From Vogesella margarita (lineage in GTDB: Bacteria; Pseudomonadota; Gammaproteobacteria; Burkholderiales; Chromobacteriaceae): a stretch of DNA of 64,000 nucleotides. The DNA is taken from the NCBI RefSeq assembly GCF_028548475.1, contig NZ_JAQQLE010000008.1:62001-126000 (forward strand), in the 5' to 3' direction. Both the position numbers and the translations under genes were made by a program. Within the stretch, counting starts at the first letter, position 1; the number at the start of each line of letters is the position of its first letter. Of this stretch, positions 16,273-26,212 are shown piece by piece. Under the pieces are notes generated by a model, which saw only the letters and a program-made list of their open reading frames with translations, had not been told where the DNA came from and did not search any database.

Positions 16273-17247
16273 TCAGCGTGCGAGCTGGGCCGCCAGCCCC
16301 ACCGCCTCGAACAGGCTGCCGGGGTCGGCGCGGCCGGTGGCGGCGAGATCCAGCGCGGTGCCGTGATCGACCGAGGTACGGATGATGGGCAGGCCCAGCG
16401 TGATGTTGATGCCGGCGCCGAAGCTTGCGTGCTTGAGCACCGGCAGGCCCTGGTCGTGGTACATCGCCAGCACCGCGTCGCCCTGCGCCAGCTTGTCCGG
16501 GTTGAACAGGGTGTCGGCCGGCAGTGGGCCGATCAGGTTCATGCCCTCGCTGCGCAGTGCGGCCAACGTTGGCTCGATCACGTCGATTTCCTCGCGCCCC
16601 ATGTGGCCGCCCTCGCCGGCGTGCGGGTTGAGGCCGGCCACCAGGATGCGCGGCGCGGCGATGCCGAACTTGCCGACCAGATCGGCGTGCAGGATGCGGA
16701 TGACTTCGCCGAGGCTGTCGCGGGTGATGGCGTCCGGCACGGCGCGCAGCGGCAGGTGGGTGGTGGCTAGCGCCACGCGCATGCCGGCGCCGGCCAGCAT
16801 CATCACCACCCGCGGCGTGGCGGTGTGCTCGGCGAGGTACTCGGTATGGCCGGAGAACGCCACCCCGGCGTCGTTGATTACCCCCTTGTGTACCGGCGCG
16901 GTGACCATGGCGGCAAACTCGCCGCGCAGGCAGCCGGCGATGGCGACGTCCAGCGTGGCCAGTACGTAGCGGCCGTTGGCCGCATCCAGCACGCCCGGGC
17001 GGCAGGGCGCGGCCAGCGGTACGTGCCACACCTCCAGCCCCCTGGCCGGCGCCGGCACGTCATGCCGGTAGTCGAGCAGCGGCACGTCCAGCCCCAGCGC
17101 GGCGGCGCGCTGTTGCAGCAGGGTCTTGTCGGCGATGACGACACAGCGCGCCGGCAGCGCGAGCTCGGGCAGGCGCAGCACCAGGTCGGGGCCGATGCCG
17201 GCCGGTTCGCCGGCGGTAACGGCGAGGAGGGGGAGCGGGGTGGACAT
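16273..17247 (-). CDS. pdxA: 4-hydroxythreonine-4-phosphate dehydrogenase PdxA
   Basis: 324 aa. NAD-dependent oxidation and decarboxylation of 4-phosphohydroxy-L-threonine in pyridoxal-5'-phosphate biosynthesis; cytoplasmic, divalent-metal dependent. Seen: [20 protein letters not shown] at the N-terminus (family GEPAGIGPE), [25 protein letters not shown] (metal/substrate His), [42 protein letters not shown] and the C-terminal [12 protein letters not shown]. Start chosen at 17247 (MSTPLPLL), which gives normal PdxA length; an upstream extension would be hydrophobic and would run into the surA terminator. It lies after surA as in many proteobacteria, but a terminator separates them and ksgA is not next to it. 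Confidence 0.93.
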   Translation of the reverse strand: MSTPLPLLAVTAGEPAGIGPDLVLRLPELALPARCVVIADKTLLQQRAAALGLDVPLLDYRHDVPAPARGLEVWHVPLAAPCRPGVLDAANGRYVLATLDVAIAGCLRGEFAAMVTAPVHKGVINDAGVAFSGHTEYLAEHTATPRVVMMLAGAGMRVALATTHLPLRAVPDAITRDSLGEVIRILHADLVGKFGIAAPRILVAGLNPHAGEGGHMGREEIDVIEPTLAALRSEGMNLIGPLPADTLFNPDKLAQGDAVLAMYHDQGLPVLKHASFGAGINITLGLPIIRTSVDHGTALDLAATGRADPGSLFEAVGLAAQLAR

Positions 17248-17277
17248 GGCGGCTTTCAGCAATAAAAGGGCGGCAAT

Positions 17278-17304
17278 AAAAAAGGCCGATGCGAGCATCG
17301 GCCT
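17278..17304 (-). terminator. Intrinsic terminator between surA and pdxA
   Basis: Minus strand AAGGCCGATG-CTCG-CATCGGCCTT stem followed by TTT-ATT, starting 6 nt after the surA stop. A strong rho-independent terminator, so pdxA probably depends on read-through or its own promoter. Confidence 0.85.
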
Positions 17305-17310
17305 TGAGAA

Positions 17311-18591
17311 TTATTTTTCGATCAGCCGGTCATCGATGAAGGCCGAGGCGCGCAGCTGCTGCAACCAGTCGTTGTAGTTCTGCTCCGCCTTGCGCTGGCG
17401 AATCTGCTGCTTGATCGCCAGCTTGGCGCGTTCGCCGGACACGTCCTGGCTGCGTACTTCTTCCAGCCGGATCAGGTGCCAGCCGAACGGGCTGCGTACC
17501 GGTTCGCTGTTGTGGCCGGGTTGCAGTGCGGTGAACGCGCGCTCGAATTCCGGCACCGTGTCGCCGGGGTTGAGCCAGCCCAGGTCGCCGCCGAGCGAGG
17601 CGCTGCCGTCCTCGGAGAACTGGCGTGCCAGCGCCTCGAAGCTGGCGCCGCGCTGCAGGCGGTCCTGCACCTGCAGGATGCGGGCCTTGGCTTCCGCTTC
17701 GGAGGTGGCTTCGTTGGTCTTGATCAGGATGTGGCGCACCTTGTGCTGTTGCACCAGCTGCTGGCCGGCGCTGTCGCGCTTGTCGGTGAGCTTGAACAGG
17801 AACAGGCTGCCGTTGGCGCGCACGATGTCGGTGACATCGCCGACCTTCATGCTGTCCAGCAGCTGGATGAAGTCCGGCGGCAGCGCGCTGGCGCCTTTCC
17901 AGCCCATGTCGCCGCCGCTGAGCGCGGTGGCGGCTTCGGAGTAGCGGGCGGCCACTTCGGCGAAGGGCTGGCCGTTACGGATCGCCTGCTGCGCTTCCTG
18001 CAGCCGCAGGCGCAGTTTCTCGATCTGCGCGGCATCGGCGCGTTCCGGCACGTTGAGCTGGATCATCGCCAGCCGGTACTCGGCGTTGGACAGGCCCTGG
18101 GTGCTCTTCAGCACCTGTTCCACTTCGCTGTCGGTGACATTGACGCGGCCGGCGATCTCGCGTTCCTTGATGCGGTCCAGCAGCAGGTCCTTGCGCAGGC
18201 TCTTGCGGAACTGCTCCAGCGACAGGCCGTCCTGCTGCAGGCGGGCGTACAGGCCCTGCAGGTCGGTCTTGTTCTGTGCCGCCAGCCGTTGCAGGGTCTG
18301 GTCGATTTCGCTTTCGCTGACGCGCAGGCCGTTGCTGGCGGCGTACTGCAGTTGCAGCTGCTCGTTGACCATCAGGTCCAGCACCTGCCGCGACAGCACG
18401 CTGGCCGGCGGCAGCGCCACGTTCTGCCGTTTCAGGCTGGCGGTGATTTCGGCTTCGCGCTGTTGCAGTTCGCTCAGCGTGATCACGCCGTTGTTGATCA
18501 CGGCGACGATGCGGTCGGCGGTCTGCACGGCAGCGCTGGCCGGGGTGGCCAGGCTGAGGGCGAGGGTCGCGGCAAGAAGGAGCTGTTTCAT
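17311..18591 (-). CDS. surA: Periplasmic chaperone / PPIase SurA
   Basis: 426 aa. Periplasmic chaperone that escorts outer-membrane beta-barrel proteins to the Bam complex. Signal peptide MKQLLLAATLALSLATPASA (cleavage after ASA). The SurA N-terminal domain follows (DRIVAVINNGVITLSEL). First parvulin domain ~172-272, second ~283-385 (VRHILIKTNEATSEAEAKAR ... RQFSEDGSASLGGDLGWLNP ... SPFGWHLIRLEEVR). The C-terminal helix ends ASAFIDDRLIEK. Its ATG shares a base with the lptD stop (TGATG), and LptD is itself a SurA client, so the pair is functionally coherent. Confidence 0.95.
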   Translation of the reverse strand: MKQLLLAATLALSLATPASAAVQTADRIVAVINNGVITLSELQQREAEITASLKRQNVALPPASVLSRQVLDLMVNEQLQLQYAASNGLRVSESEIDQTLQRLAAQNKTDLQGLYARLQQDGLSLEQFRKSLRKDLLLDRIKEREIAGRVNVTDSEVEQVLKSTQGLSNAEYRLAMIQLNVPERADAAQIEKLRLRLQEAQQAIRNGQPFAEVAARYSEAATALSGGDMGWKGASALPPDFIQLLDSMKVGDVTDIVRANGSLFLFKLTDKRDSAGQQLVQQHKVRHILIKTNEATSEAEAKARILQVQDRLQRGASFEALARQFSEDGSASLGGDLGWLNPGDTVPEFERAFTALQPGHNSEPVRSPFGWHLIRLEEVRSQDVSGERAKLAIKQQIRQRKAEQNYNDWLQQLRASAFIDDRLIEK

Positions 18592-20783
18592 CAGTTACCT
18601 GTTGTCTCGTTGATTGGGCTGTAGCCCGGAATGGCTAGTCGCAGGGCATTGAGCGGATTGCTGCCGACGCTGCTGAAGTCTTTCAGCTCCAGCTGCAGGA
18701 ACACGGCATTCTTGGTCTTGTCGAGGTCGGTGACGTAGCGCTGGCCGACCACGCGCATGCTCCAGCAGCCATCGTTGTACTCCACCCCGGCCAGTTGCTC
18801 CAACGCTTTTTTGTCGCGCAGCGAGTAGTTCTGCCGCGCCACCGCGTACCAGCGCGGCGCGATCGGCCACTGGCCGGCGACATCGACCTGGCGCAGGGTG
18901 TCGCGCTCGCTGCCGCTGCCGATCAGCTCGTCGCGGCCGTAGCGGTAGCGCACGCTGACGGTCTTGCCCGGTGCCGGGTTGTAGCGCAGCTGCGCATTGT
19001 AGCGTTCGGTCTTGGACAGCGCCTGGTTGTACTGGTAGGAGCCGTCCAGGCGCAGGCTGTGGCTGAGGTCGCCGCCGACGGTCATCAGCAGGTCGGAGCC
19101 GGCTTCGCTGCGCTCGCTGCTGCTGCCGTCGAGGCGGATGTCGTCGCGGCTCAGGTAGAAGCGCTGGCCGATGGCGACGCGCAGGCGTTCCAGCCCGTTT
19201 TCCTTGTCCAGGTAGCGGCTGGTCAGCGCCGCGGTGACCTGGTTGGCCGCGTTGATGCGATCGTGGCCGGAGAAGCGATTCTCGGTGAACAGCTGCGCGA
19301 AGTTGAAGTCGTTTTCCGAGGTGTCGAAGTTCGGCAGATTGGACTGATCGACCTTCGGGATTTTCACGTAGAACAGGCGCGGCTCCAGCGTCTGGTTCAT
19401 GTCACGGCCGAACAGCGTGCTGTCGCGTTCGAAGTACAGGCCGCTGTCGAGGCTGACGATGGGGAGCGTGCGCTCGTCGCTGCGTACCGCCTGGTGGCTG
19501 TTGCCGTTGTCCAGTTCGTAACGGGTAAAGTGGACGCCGACTTTCGGACGCAGGAAGCCCCATGGCCGCTCGATGGCATAGCTCAGGCTGGGGTAGGCCA
19601 CCAGACGCGTGCCTTCCTGCTTGCTGCTGTGGCTGAAGCGGGTCAGCTCGCTTTCGAGGTTGCTGCTGAAGCCGGCGAACTGCTGGCGGGCGTTGAGGCT
19701 CAGCTGCGGCAGGCGTGCGTACGGTTCTTCCACCGTGCCGCTGTCATCCTGCAGCGTCAGGTAGCGCTGCGCCTTCAGCGTCACCGATCCCCACTCCGGT
19801 TGATAGCTGAGCCAGGCCTCGCGCTTGAGGTTGACGTTGGCCGCACTGCTGACACGGTCGCCGAAATCTTCGAAATAGTTGTCATCGGACACGTACACAC
19901 CGTTGGCTCCCGCACCCAGTGCCGGTGCCAGCTGCTGCACGTGTTCACCCTTCCACAGGAAGCGGCTGCGCTCGCTTTTCCTGTCATTGGGCAGCTGCTC
20001 GGTATACAGCTGGCCCCGGGCTTCCGGCAGCAGGTAGCGGCCTTCCAGCCCCAGCATCATGCCGCGCTGGCTGATATAGCGCGGGGTGATGGTGGCGTCG
20101 TAGTTCGGCGCGATGTTCCAGTAGTAGGGCAGCGATACCTGCAGGCCGTCGCTGCCGGTGCTGATGGTGGGGAACAGCAGGCCGCTCTTGCGGCCGCCGT
20201 CCAGCGGGAAGTCGATCCACGGCGTGTACAGGATGGGCACACCCTGAAATTCCACCCGTGCATTGCGCGCCACGCCGACGTTGCGACCGTAGTCGAGGTC
20301 GATGGTGCTGGCCTTCAGGTACCAGGAGTCGTCGTTGGGGTCACAGGTGTTGGCGCGTGCACTCTGCAGGCGGTAGTGGTCCTTGCCCTGGAATGCGAGC
20401 TTGCCGGCATTGCCGCGCAGCGTCTTGCCGTCGCGGCCGAAGCTGAAGCTCGCGTTGCTGGCGCTGCCGCTGCGCTCGCCCAGCAGGTAGTCGAGCTGTT
20501 CCGCCTCGATCTGGCCGTCCGCCTGCGTCAGCCGCACCCGCTCGCCGGCGCGCAGCTGCTGCCGCTGCACGAAGTATTCCAGCCAGTCGGCCTCGACGGT
20601 CTGGTCATCGCGGCTGGCCTTCACCTGGCCGCTGGCCTTCAGCTCGACGTCCATCTGGCCGTCCAGCGTGTCGGATTCGACACTCAGCGTGCCCGCCGGC
20701 AGGGAGTCCGCCTGCGCCGTCGGCAGCAGGAACAGGGGGAGCAAGGCCGCCATCACGGGCGTCAAACGGAAGCGTGTCTGCAT
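18591..20783 (-). CDS. lptD: LPS-assembly protein LptD
   Basis: 730 aa. Outer-membrane beta-barrel that, with lipoprotein LptE, inserts lipopolysaccharide into the outer leaflet. Signal peptide to PTAQA (residue ~25). Periplasmic OstA/jellyroll domain ~30-170 (SDTLDGQMDVELKASGQVKA, EADWLEYFVQRQQLRAGERV). Then the LptD barrel domain (FPLDGGRKSGLLFPTISTGS ... YYWNIAPNYDATITPRYISQ) to the end. Only two cysteines occur, Cys147 (ARANTCDPNDDSW) and ~Cys672 (YNDGCWSMRV), so only one interdomain disulfide is possible, versus two in E. coli. Followed by overlapping surA; divergent from amgK-murU. Confidence 0.95.
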   Translation of the reverse strand: MQTRFRLTPVMAALLPLFLLPTAQADSLPAGTLSVESDTLDGQMDVELKASGQVKASRDDQTVEADWLEYFVQRQQLRAGERVRLTQADGQIEAEQLDYLLGERSGSASNASFSFGRDGKTLRGNAGKLAFQGKDHYRLQSARANTCDPNDDSWYLKASTIDLDYGRNVGVARNARVEFQGVPILYTPWIDFPLDGGRKSGLLFPTISTGSDGLQVSLPYYWNIAPNYDATITPRYISQRGMMLGLEGRYLLPEARGQLYTEQLPNDRKSERSRFLWKGEHVQQLAPALGAGANGVYVSDDNYFEDFGDRVSSAANVNLKREAWLSYQPEWGSVTLKAQRYLTLQDDSGTVEEPYARLPQLSLNARQQFAGFSSNLESELTRFSHSSKQEGTRLVAYPSLSYAIERPWGFLRPKVGVHFTRYELDNGNSHQAVRSDERTLPIVSLDSGLYFERDSTLFGRDMNQTLEPRLFYVKIPKVDQSNLPNFDTSENDFNFAQLFTENRFSGHDRINAANQVTAALTSRYLDKENGLERLRVAIGQRFYLSRDDIRLDGSSSERSEAGSDLLMTVGGDLSHSLRLDGSYQYNQALSKTERYNAQLRYNPAPGKTVSVRYRYGRDELIGSGSERDTLRQVDVAGQWPIAPRWYAVARQNYSLRDKKALEQLAGVEYNDGCWSMRVVGQRYVTDLDKTKNAVFLQLELKDFSSVGSNPLNALRLAIPGYSPINETTGN

Positions 20784-20869
20784 CGGAAGAAGTCGGGCCG
20801 GCCATGTTGGGGCGCGGTCAAAGCGGTTACAATCGCGTCATTGTACCCAATTTGCCGATATACGCGACT

Positions 20870-21916
20870 ATGCAGCGACTCGAAGCCCTGAAAGCGTGGC
20901 TGGCCACGCAGTTTCCCGATCAAGACATCGCCGTGGCCTTTGCCGCCGCCGATGCCGATTTCCGCCGTTACTTCCGTGCCACCTTCCCCGATGGCACGAC
21001 CCGCATCGTGATGGATGCGCCGCCGGAAAAGATGAACACCGACGCCTACGTCAGCGTGCGCGAGCTGTTCGCGCCGGCGGCCAACGTGCCGGCCATCCTG
21101 CTGCGCGACCGCGAGCAGGGCTTCATGCTGCTGGAAGACCTCGGCACCGTCACCCTGCTGGCGGCGCTGCAGCACGACGAGCGCGACATGGTGCACAAGC
21201 ACCTGCTGCTGGAAGCGGTCGATACCCTGATCGAGATCCAGAAGATCAGCCAACCCGGCGTGCTGCCGGACTACGACCACGCGCTGCTGACCCGCGAGCT
21301 GAACCTGTTCCCGGAGTGGTACGTGGCCAAGGAGCTGGGCAAGCCGCTGACCTTCGCCCAGCGCAAGCTGTGGGACGCGGCGCTGCAGGCGCTGCTGCCG
21401 CGCATCGAGGCACAGGGCAAGGTCTACGTGCACCGCGATTTCATCGTGCGCAACCTGATGCTGACGCCGGGCCGTCCGGGCGTGCTCGACTTCCAGGACG
21501 CGGTGTACGGCCCGGTCAGCTACGACATCGTGTCGCTGCTGCGTGACGCCTTCATCGGCTGGGACGAGGAATTCGTGCTCGACATCGCCATCCGCTACTG
21601 GGAAAAGGCGCGCGCCGCCGCCCTGCCGGTGGCCGACAGCATCGACGAGTTCTACCGCGACTTCGAGTGGATGGGCGTGCAGCGCCATCTGAAAGTGGCC
21701 GGCATCTTCGCCCGCCTGTACCACCGCGACGGCAAGGACAAGTACCGCGCCGAGATCCCGCGCTTCATCAAGTACCTGAAGAAGACCAGCCGCCGCTACA
21801 GCGAGCTGGCGCCGCTGTTCCAGCTGCTGGTGGAGCTGGTCGGCCTCGACGAGGATGACAATGACGACAGCATCCAGTCGGTGTTCAGCGCCACCCGGCT
21901 GGCGTCGGACCAGTAA
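20870..21916 (+). CDS. amgK: Cell-wall-recycling sugar kinase AmgK (MurNAc/GlcNAc anomeric kinase)
   Basis: 348 aa. Aminoglycoside-phosphotransferase fold kinase that phosphorylates the anomeric position of N-acetylmuramic acid (and GlcNAc), bypassing de novo UDP-MurNAc synthesis. Seen: VIVMDAPPEKMNTDAYVSVR near the nucleotide-binding lobe, catalytic loop VYVHRDFIVRNLML (HxDxxxxN-like) and GVLDFQDAVYGPVSYDIVSL (metal-binding D). Start at ATG 20870 (MQRLEALKAW). Divergent from lptD, and followed after a 144-bp gap by murU, the same lptD/amgK/murU arrangement as in Pseudomonas. The gap contains a run of eight C (around 21986) but no other feature I recognise. Confidence 0.92.
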   Translation: MQRLEALKAWLATQFPDQDIAVAFAAADADFRRYFRATFPDGTTRIVMDAPPEKMNTDAYVSVRELFAPAANVPAILLRDREQGFMLLEDLGTVTLLAALQHDERDMVHKHLLLEAVDTLIEIQKISQPGVLPDYDHALLTRELNLFPEWYVAKELGKPLTFAQRKLWDAALQALLPRIEAQGKVYVHRDFIVRNLMLTPGRPGVLDFQDAVYGPVSYDIVSLLRDAFIGWDEEFVLDIAIRYWEKARAAALPVADSIDEFYRDFEWMGVQRHLKVAGIFARLYHRDGKDKYRAEIPRFIKYLKKTSRRYSELAPLFQLLVELVGLDEDDNDDSIQSVFSATRLASDQ

Positions 21917-22060
21917 ACCCGAACCTTTGCCAAGGAATCCACAGACAGCGCACTGAGCGGTAACGGCTCGGCTGATGGCGGGATACCCCCCCCGCTTCAG
22001 CAGGAGGGCCACCTCGTCCGTGGTTTTTGTGGCTTCTGTGGCAATAGAAAAGCCAGATAA

Positions 22061-23289
<1,229 letters not shown>

Positions 23290-23417
23290 CGGCCCGGTGT
23301 TCCTGTCCGCAGCCAAGCCTGGCCGCAGGCGGGGTATCGGCGCATCGCCAGCGTCGCATCGCTCACCCGTGTCGCGGCTGATCGCGCCGAGCGGTGACGT
23401 GCCCGATGGGCACAGTC

Positions 23418-24461
23418 TCAGGCGTGCCGTTTCCTGGCCTGCTTCACCACGTACATTTCGCTGTCGGCCAGATGGATGGCGTCGGCACTGTGCAGCCCGA
23501 ACGGCGCCAGCGCCACGACGCCGACACTGCCTCCGCCGTAGGCGATGCGGTGGCCGGCCAGCGGGTAGTCGCCCGTCGTCAGCGCCGACAGCCGCTGTTG
23601 CAGCGCGTGCGCCGCACTGGCCGGTTCGCCCTCCGTGATCAGCGCCCCCGGCAGCGCGCCCTTTGGCCATGCCGGCCCCGGCCCGATGAACAGGAACTCG
23701 TCCCCGCCCATCCGTCCCAGCATTTCCGTCGCGCGCAGGCCGGACTGCAGGCGCTGTGCGACCGCCTGCAGGAAGTCGTCGCCGGCCTGGTGGCCATGGC
23801 GGTCGTTGATCTGCTTGAAGCCGTCCAGATCGATCACCCCGACCAGGACGCTGCTGCCGGTGCGTACCGCCTGCGCCAGCAGGCGTTCCAGCTCGTCGAA
23901 CAGCGCACGGCGGTTGGGCAGCCCGGTCAGCGGATCGGCCAGCGCGTGGGCGGCCAGCCTGGCGTTGGCGTGCTGCAGCTCGTCCAGCAGCATTTCCCGC
24001 TCGATGAAATTGGCCACGATGTTGGCAAACAGCTGCAGCAGCGTTTCGGTCTCGCCGCTGATCGTCACCGAGCGGGCGCTGGCGGCGCACAGCGTGCCCA
24101 GCAGGCCGCCGTCGCCACTGCGTACCGGTGCGCTGATATAGGTCTTGATGCCGAGCTGGCGCGCGGCGTCGGAGTCGCCCCACAGCGTGCTCACCTGGTC
24201 GGTGGACAGGATGCCCATGTCCAGCGAACGCTTGCACAGGGTGTCTTCCCACGGCACGCTCAGCCCTTCCGGGATCTGCATGTCGCCGCTGTTGCGCGCA
24301 TAGCGCACATGCTGGACACCCGGTCCCAGTTCGATGCTGGTGAGGTAGGTGGACTCCATGCCGGTGATGTTGCCCAGCATCTCGAGCACGGGGCGGATCA
24401 GCTGGTCGATGGTCCTGGCCGTCTTCAGGGACAGCGAGAGTTGCGAGAGGATCGGGTCCAT
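23418..24461 (-). CDS. GAF-GGDEF diguanylate cyclase, soluble
   Basis: 347 aa, no membrane segment. GAF domain ~15-155 (LEMLGNITGMESTYLT ... GDGGLLGTLCAAS). Short coiled linker, then GGDEF domain from ~170 (HALADPLTGLPNRRALFDEL). The active-site motif GGDEF is intact at 252-256, so activity is likely. The inhibitory position reads RATE (243-246) instead of RxxD, so product inhibition may be weakened. The gene is alone on the minus strand, between ruvC and a membrane-protein gene. The signal bound by the GAF domain is unknown. Confidence 0.9.
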   Translation of the reverse strand: MDPILSQLSLSLKTARTIDQLIRPVLEMLGNITGMESTYLTSIELGPGVQHVRYARNSGDMQIPEGLSVPWEDTLCKRSLDMGILSTDQVSTLWGDSDAARQLGIKTYISAPVRSGDGGLLGTLCAASARSVTISGETETLLQLFANIVANFIEREMLLDELQHANARLAAHALADPLTGLPNRRALFDELERLLAQAVRTGSSVLVGVIDLDGFKQINDRHGHQAGDDFLQAVAQRLQSGLRATEMLGRMGGDEFLFIGPGPAWPKGALPGALITEGEPASAAHALQQRLSALTTGDYPLAGHRIAYGGGSVGVVALAPFGLHSADAIHLADSEMYVVKQARKRHA

Positions 24462-24649
24462 GGCGGACGGTTTTCCCGAAGTTGCGATGGCTGCGCACTG
24501 TAGCGGAACATGCGATTGAAATATAGCGTCCAGTCAGGCGCGGCTTGTTGCGTGCACCGCGGCAGGGACCACAGGCGCCGTGCGGGATAGGGGCGGCGCC
24601 GCTTTTTATTGCGCCAGCCCAAGGCCGGCCGCCCCGCCGCATGGCACAC

Positions 24650-24662
24650 TGCGGCCAACCTT
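24650..24662. repeat. 13-mer copy upstream of the 157-aa membrane-protein gene
   Basis: Exact reverse copy in the 5' region, 17 nt before the ATG at 24680, single and unpaired. It overlaps the probable leader of that gene. Confidence 0.85.
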
Positions 24663-24679
24663 TCTGTCTGGAGCCTGCG

Positions 24680-25153
24680 ATGTGGAATGACTATGCCATC
24701 GCCCGCGCGCTGCACGTGCTGGCCATCGTGATGTGGGTCGGTGGCGTCGGTTTCGTCACCACCGTGCTGATTCCGGCGATCCGCCGCCGTTTCCCCCCGG
24801 CGCAGCAGTACGCGATGTTCGAGGACGTGGAGCACCGCTTCGGCGCGCAGGCCCGTTTCTGGGTGTTGCTGGCGCTGGCCAGCGCCGGCTGGATGCTGCA
24901 CAGCACCGACGGCTGGGCGAGGCTGCGCGATACCGGCTGGCTGCACCTGATGCTGGCCGCCTGGCTGCCGTTCTTCCTGATGCTGTTCGTGCTGGAGCCG
25001 CTTGTCGTGCACCACTGGCTGAAGCGGCGCGCGCAGCGCGACCCGGCCGGCACCATGCGCCTGTTGCAGCGGCTGCATGTCGGGCTGCTGGCGCTGACGC
25101 TGAGCGCACTGCTGGCCGGCGTGGTCGGCGCCCACGGCGGCTGGCGCTTCTGA
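24680..25153 (+). CDS. Four-helix membrane protein, unknown function
   Basis: 157 aa with four predicted membrane helices: ARALHVLAIVMWVGGVGFVT, FWVLLALASAGWMLH, LMLAAWLPFFLMLFVLEPLV and LLALTLSALLAGVVG. Conserved-looking His residues in helices 1 and 3 (ALHVLAIVMWVGG; VHHWL) recall the CopD/DUF2269-like group of small haem- or copper-linked membrane proteins, but I cannot assign it firmly. GGAG lies 6 nt before the ATG. Followed on the same strand by the prenyltransferase gene (78 nt), possibly co-transcribed. Confidence 0.65.
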   Translation: MWNDYAIARALHVLAIVMWVGGVGFVTTVLIPAIRRRFPPAQQYAMFEDVEHRFGAQARFWVLLALASAGWMLHSTDGWARLRDTGWLHLMLAAWLPFFLMLFVLEPLVVHHWLKRRAQRDPAGTMRLLQRLHVGLLALTLSALLAGVVGAHGGWRF

Positions 25154-25231
25154 CGCGTTATCGCTTGCCGGCAGCGGCCGCGCGCCGGCTTTGCGTTATG
25201 CTTGCTGGATCTGTCCTCCACGCTCGACACC

Positions 25232-26176
25232 ATGCCTGCCACCACCTGCCCGCCGCCACCCGACCGCTCCCGCCCTGACGGCCGTGCCGCGCGCTGGCTG
25301 CTGGCCACCCGCCCGGCCTTCCTGACCCTGACCCTCGGCGGCGTGCTGCTCGGCATCGCCGGCAGCGGCGGCGACGCGCTGTGGCAACGTTGGCCGCAAG
25401 CGGCGCTGGCGCTGCTGCTGGCCTTGCTGTGTCACGCGGCGGTCAACGTGATCAACGACGTGGCCGACCACGACAACGGCAGCGATGCGGCCAACGTGGC
25501 GCGGCAGTTTCCGTTTACCGGCGGCAGCCGCGTGATCCAGAACGCGCTGCTCAGCCGCCGCGACATGGTGCGGCTGGCACAGGGGCTGTTTGCGCTGGTG
25601 ATCGCCGGCGGCCTGCTGCTGGTGTGGCTGAGCGGGCCGTGGCTGCTGGCCATCGGCGTGATCGGCGTGGTGCTGGGTTGGGGCTACTCGGCACCGCCGC
25701 TGCAGCTGAACAGCCGCGGCCTGGGTGAGCTGTGCGTGCTGCTGTGTTTCACCCTGCTGCCGCTGGGCGCGCAGGTATTGCTCAGCGGCACGCCATCGCT
25801 GGCCATGCTGGCCGCCGCCTTGCCCTACGGCTTGCTGGCGGCCGCGCTGCTGTACATCAACCAGTTCCCGGATCGCGACGCCGACGCGCTGGCCGGCAAA
25901 CGCCACTGGGTGGTGCGGCTGGCGCCGCAGCAGGCGCGCTACGGCTACCTGCTGTTGGTGACGCTGGCTCTGCTGAGTTTGCTGGCGGCGATTGCCGCCG
26001 GTCTGCTGCCGCTGCGTGCCATGCTGCTGTTGCCGCTGTGGCTGCTGCCGGCACGGGCGGCGGTCACGCTGTGGCACAATGCGGCGCAACCGGCGCGGCT
26101 GCGGCCCGCCCTGATCCAGACCATCGCCGCGGCCAACCTGTATCCGCTGGCGCTGGCTGCCATCCTGTCCTGTTAA
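25232..26176 (+). CDS. UbiA-family prenyltransferase (MenA-like)
   Basis: 314 aa, about eight to nine membrane helices. Integral-membrane aromatic prenyltransferase fold with both Asp-rich motifs: NVINDVADHDNGSD (~residue 73-86; NDxxD type) and LYINQFPDRDADALAGKRHW (DxxxD type, ~210). The QFPDxxAD motif and RPAFLTLTLGGVLLGIA start resemble 1,4-dihydroxy-2-naphthoate prenyltransferase (MenA) more than UbiA. No other menaquinone genes are in the window, so the substrate is open. Start ATG 25232 rather than upstream TTG. Followed by ruvA after a 13-mer copy. Confidence 0.85.
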   Translation: MPATTCPPPPDRSRPDGRAARWLLATRPAFLTLTLGGVLLGIAGSGGDALWQRWPQAALALLLALLCHAAVNVINDVADHDNGSDAANVARQFPFTGGSRVIQNALLSRRDMVRLAQGLFALVIAGGLLLVWLSGPWLLAIGVIGVVLGWGYSAPPLQLNSRGLGELCVLLCFTLLPLGAQVLLSGTPSLAMLAAALPYGLLAAALLYINQFPDRDADALAGKRHWVVRLAPQQARYGYLLLVTLALLSLLAAIAAGLLPLRAMLLLPLWLLPARAAVTLWHNAAQPARLRPALIQTIAAANLYPLALAAILSC

Positions 26177-26185
26177 GCGCCGCGC

Positions 26186-26198
26186 TGCGGCCAACCTT
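26186..26198. repeat. 13-mer copy between the prenyltransferase gene and ruvA
   Basis: Exact reverse copy, 9 nt after the prenyltransferase stop and 14 nt before the ruvA start; unpaired, directly before the probable SD (gaaag). Confidence 0.85.
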
Positions 26199-26212
26199 TT
26201 GAAAGCCCCGAA

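Noticed and set aside
23399-23413. GTGCCC-GAT-GGGCAC hairpin after ruvC and next to the GGDEF 3' end
   Set aside because: Only 6 bp with no U-tract on either strand; too weak to call as a terminator.
24574-24608. GGCGCCG/CGGCGCC hairpin with TTTTT on the plus strand
   Set aside because: Terminator-like, but no plus-strand gene ends before it; it lies in the divergent gap between the GAF-GGDEF gene and the membrane-protein gene, so I do not call it.
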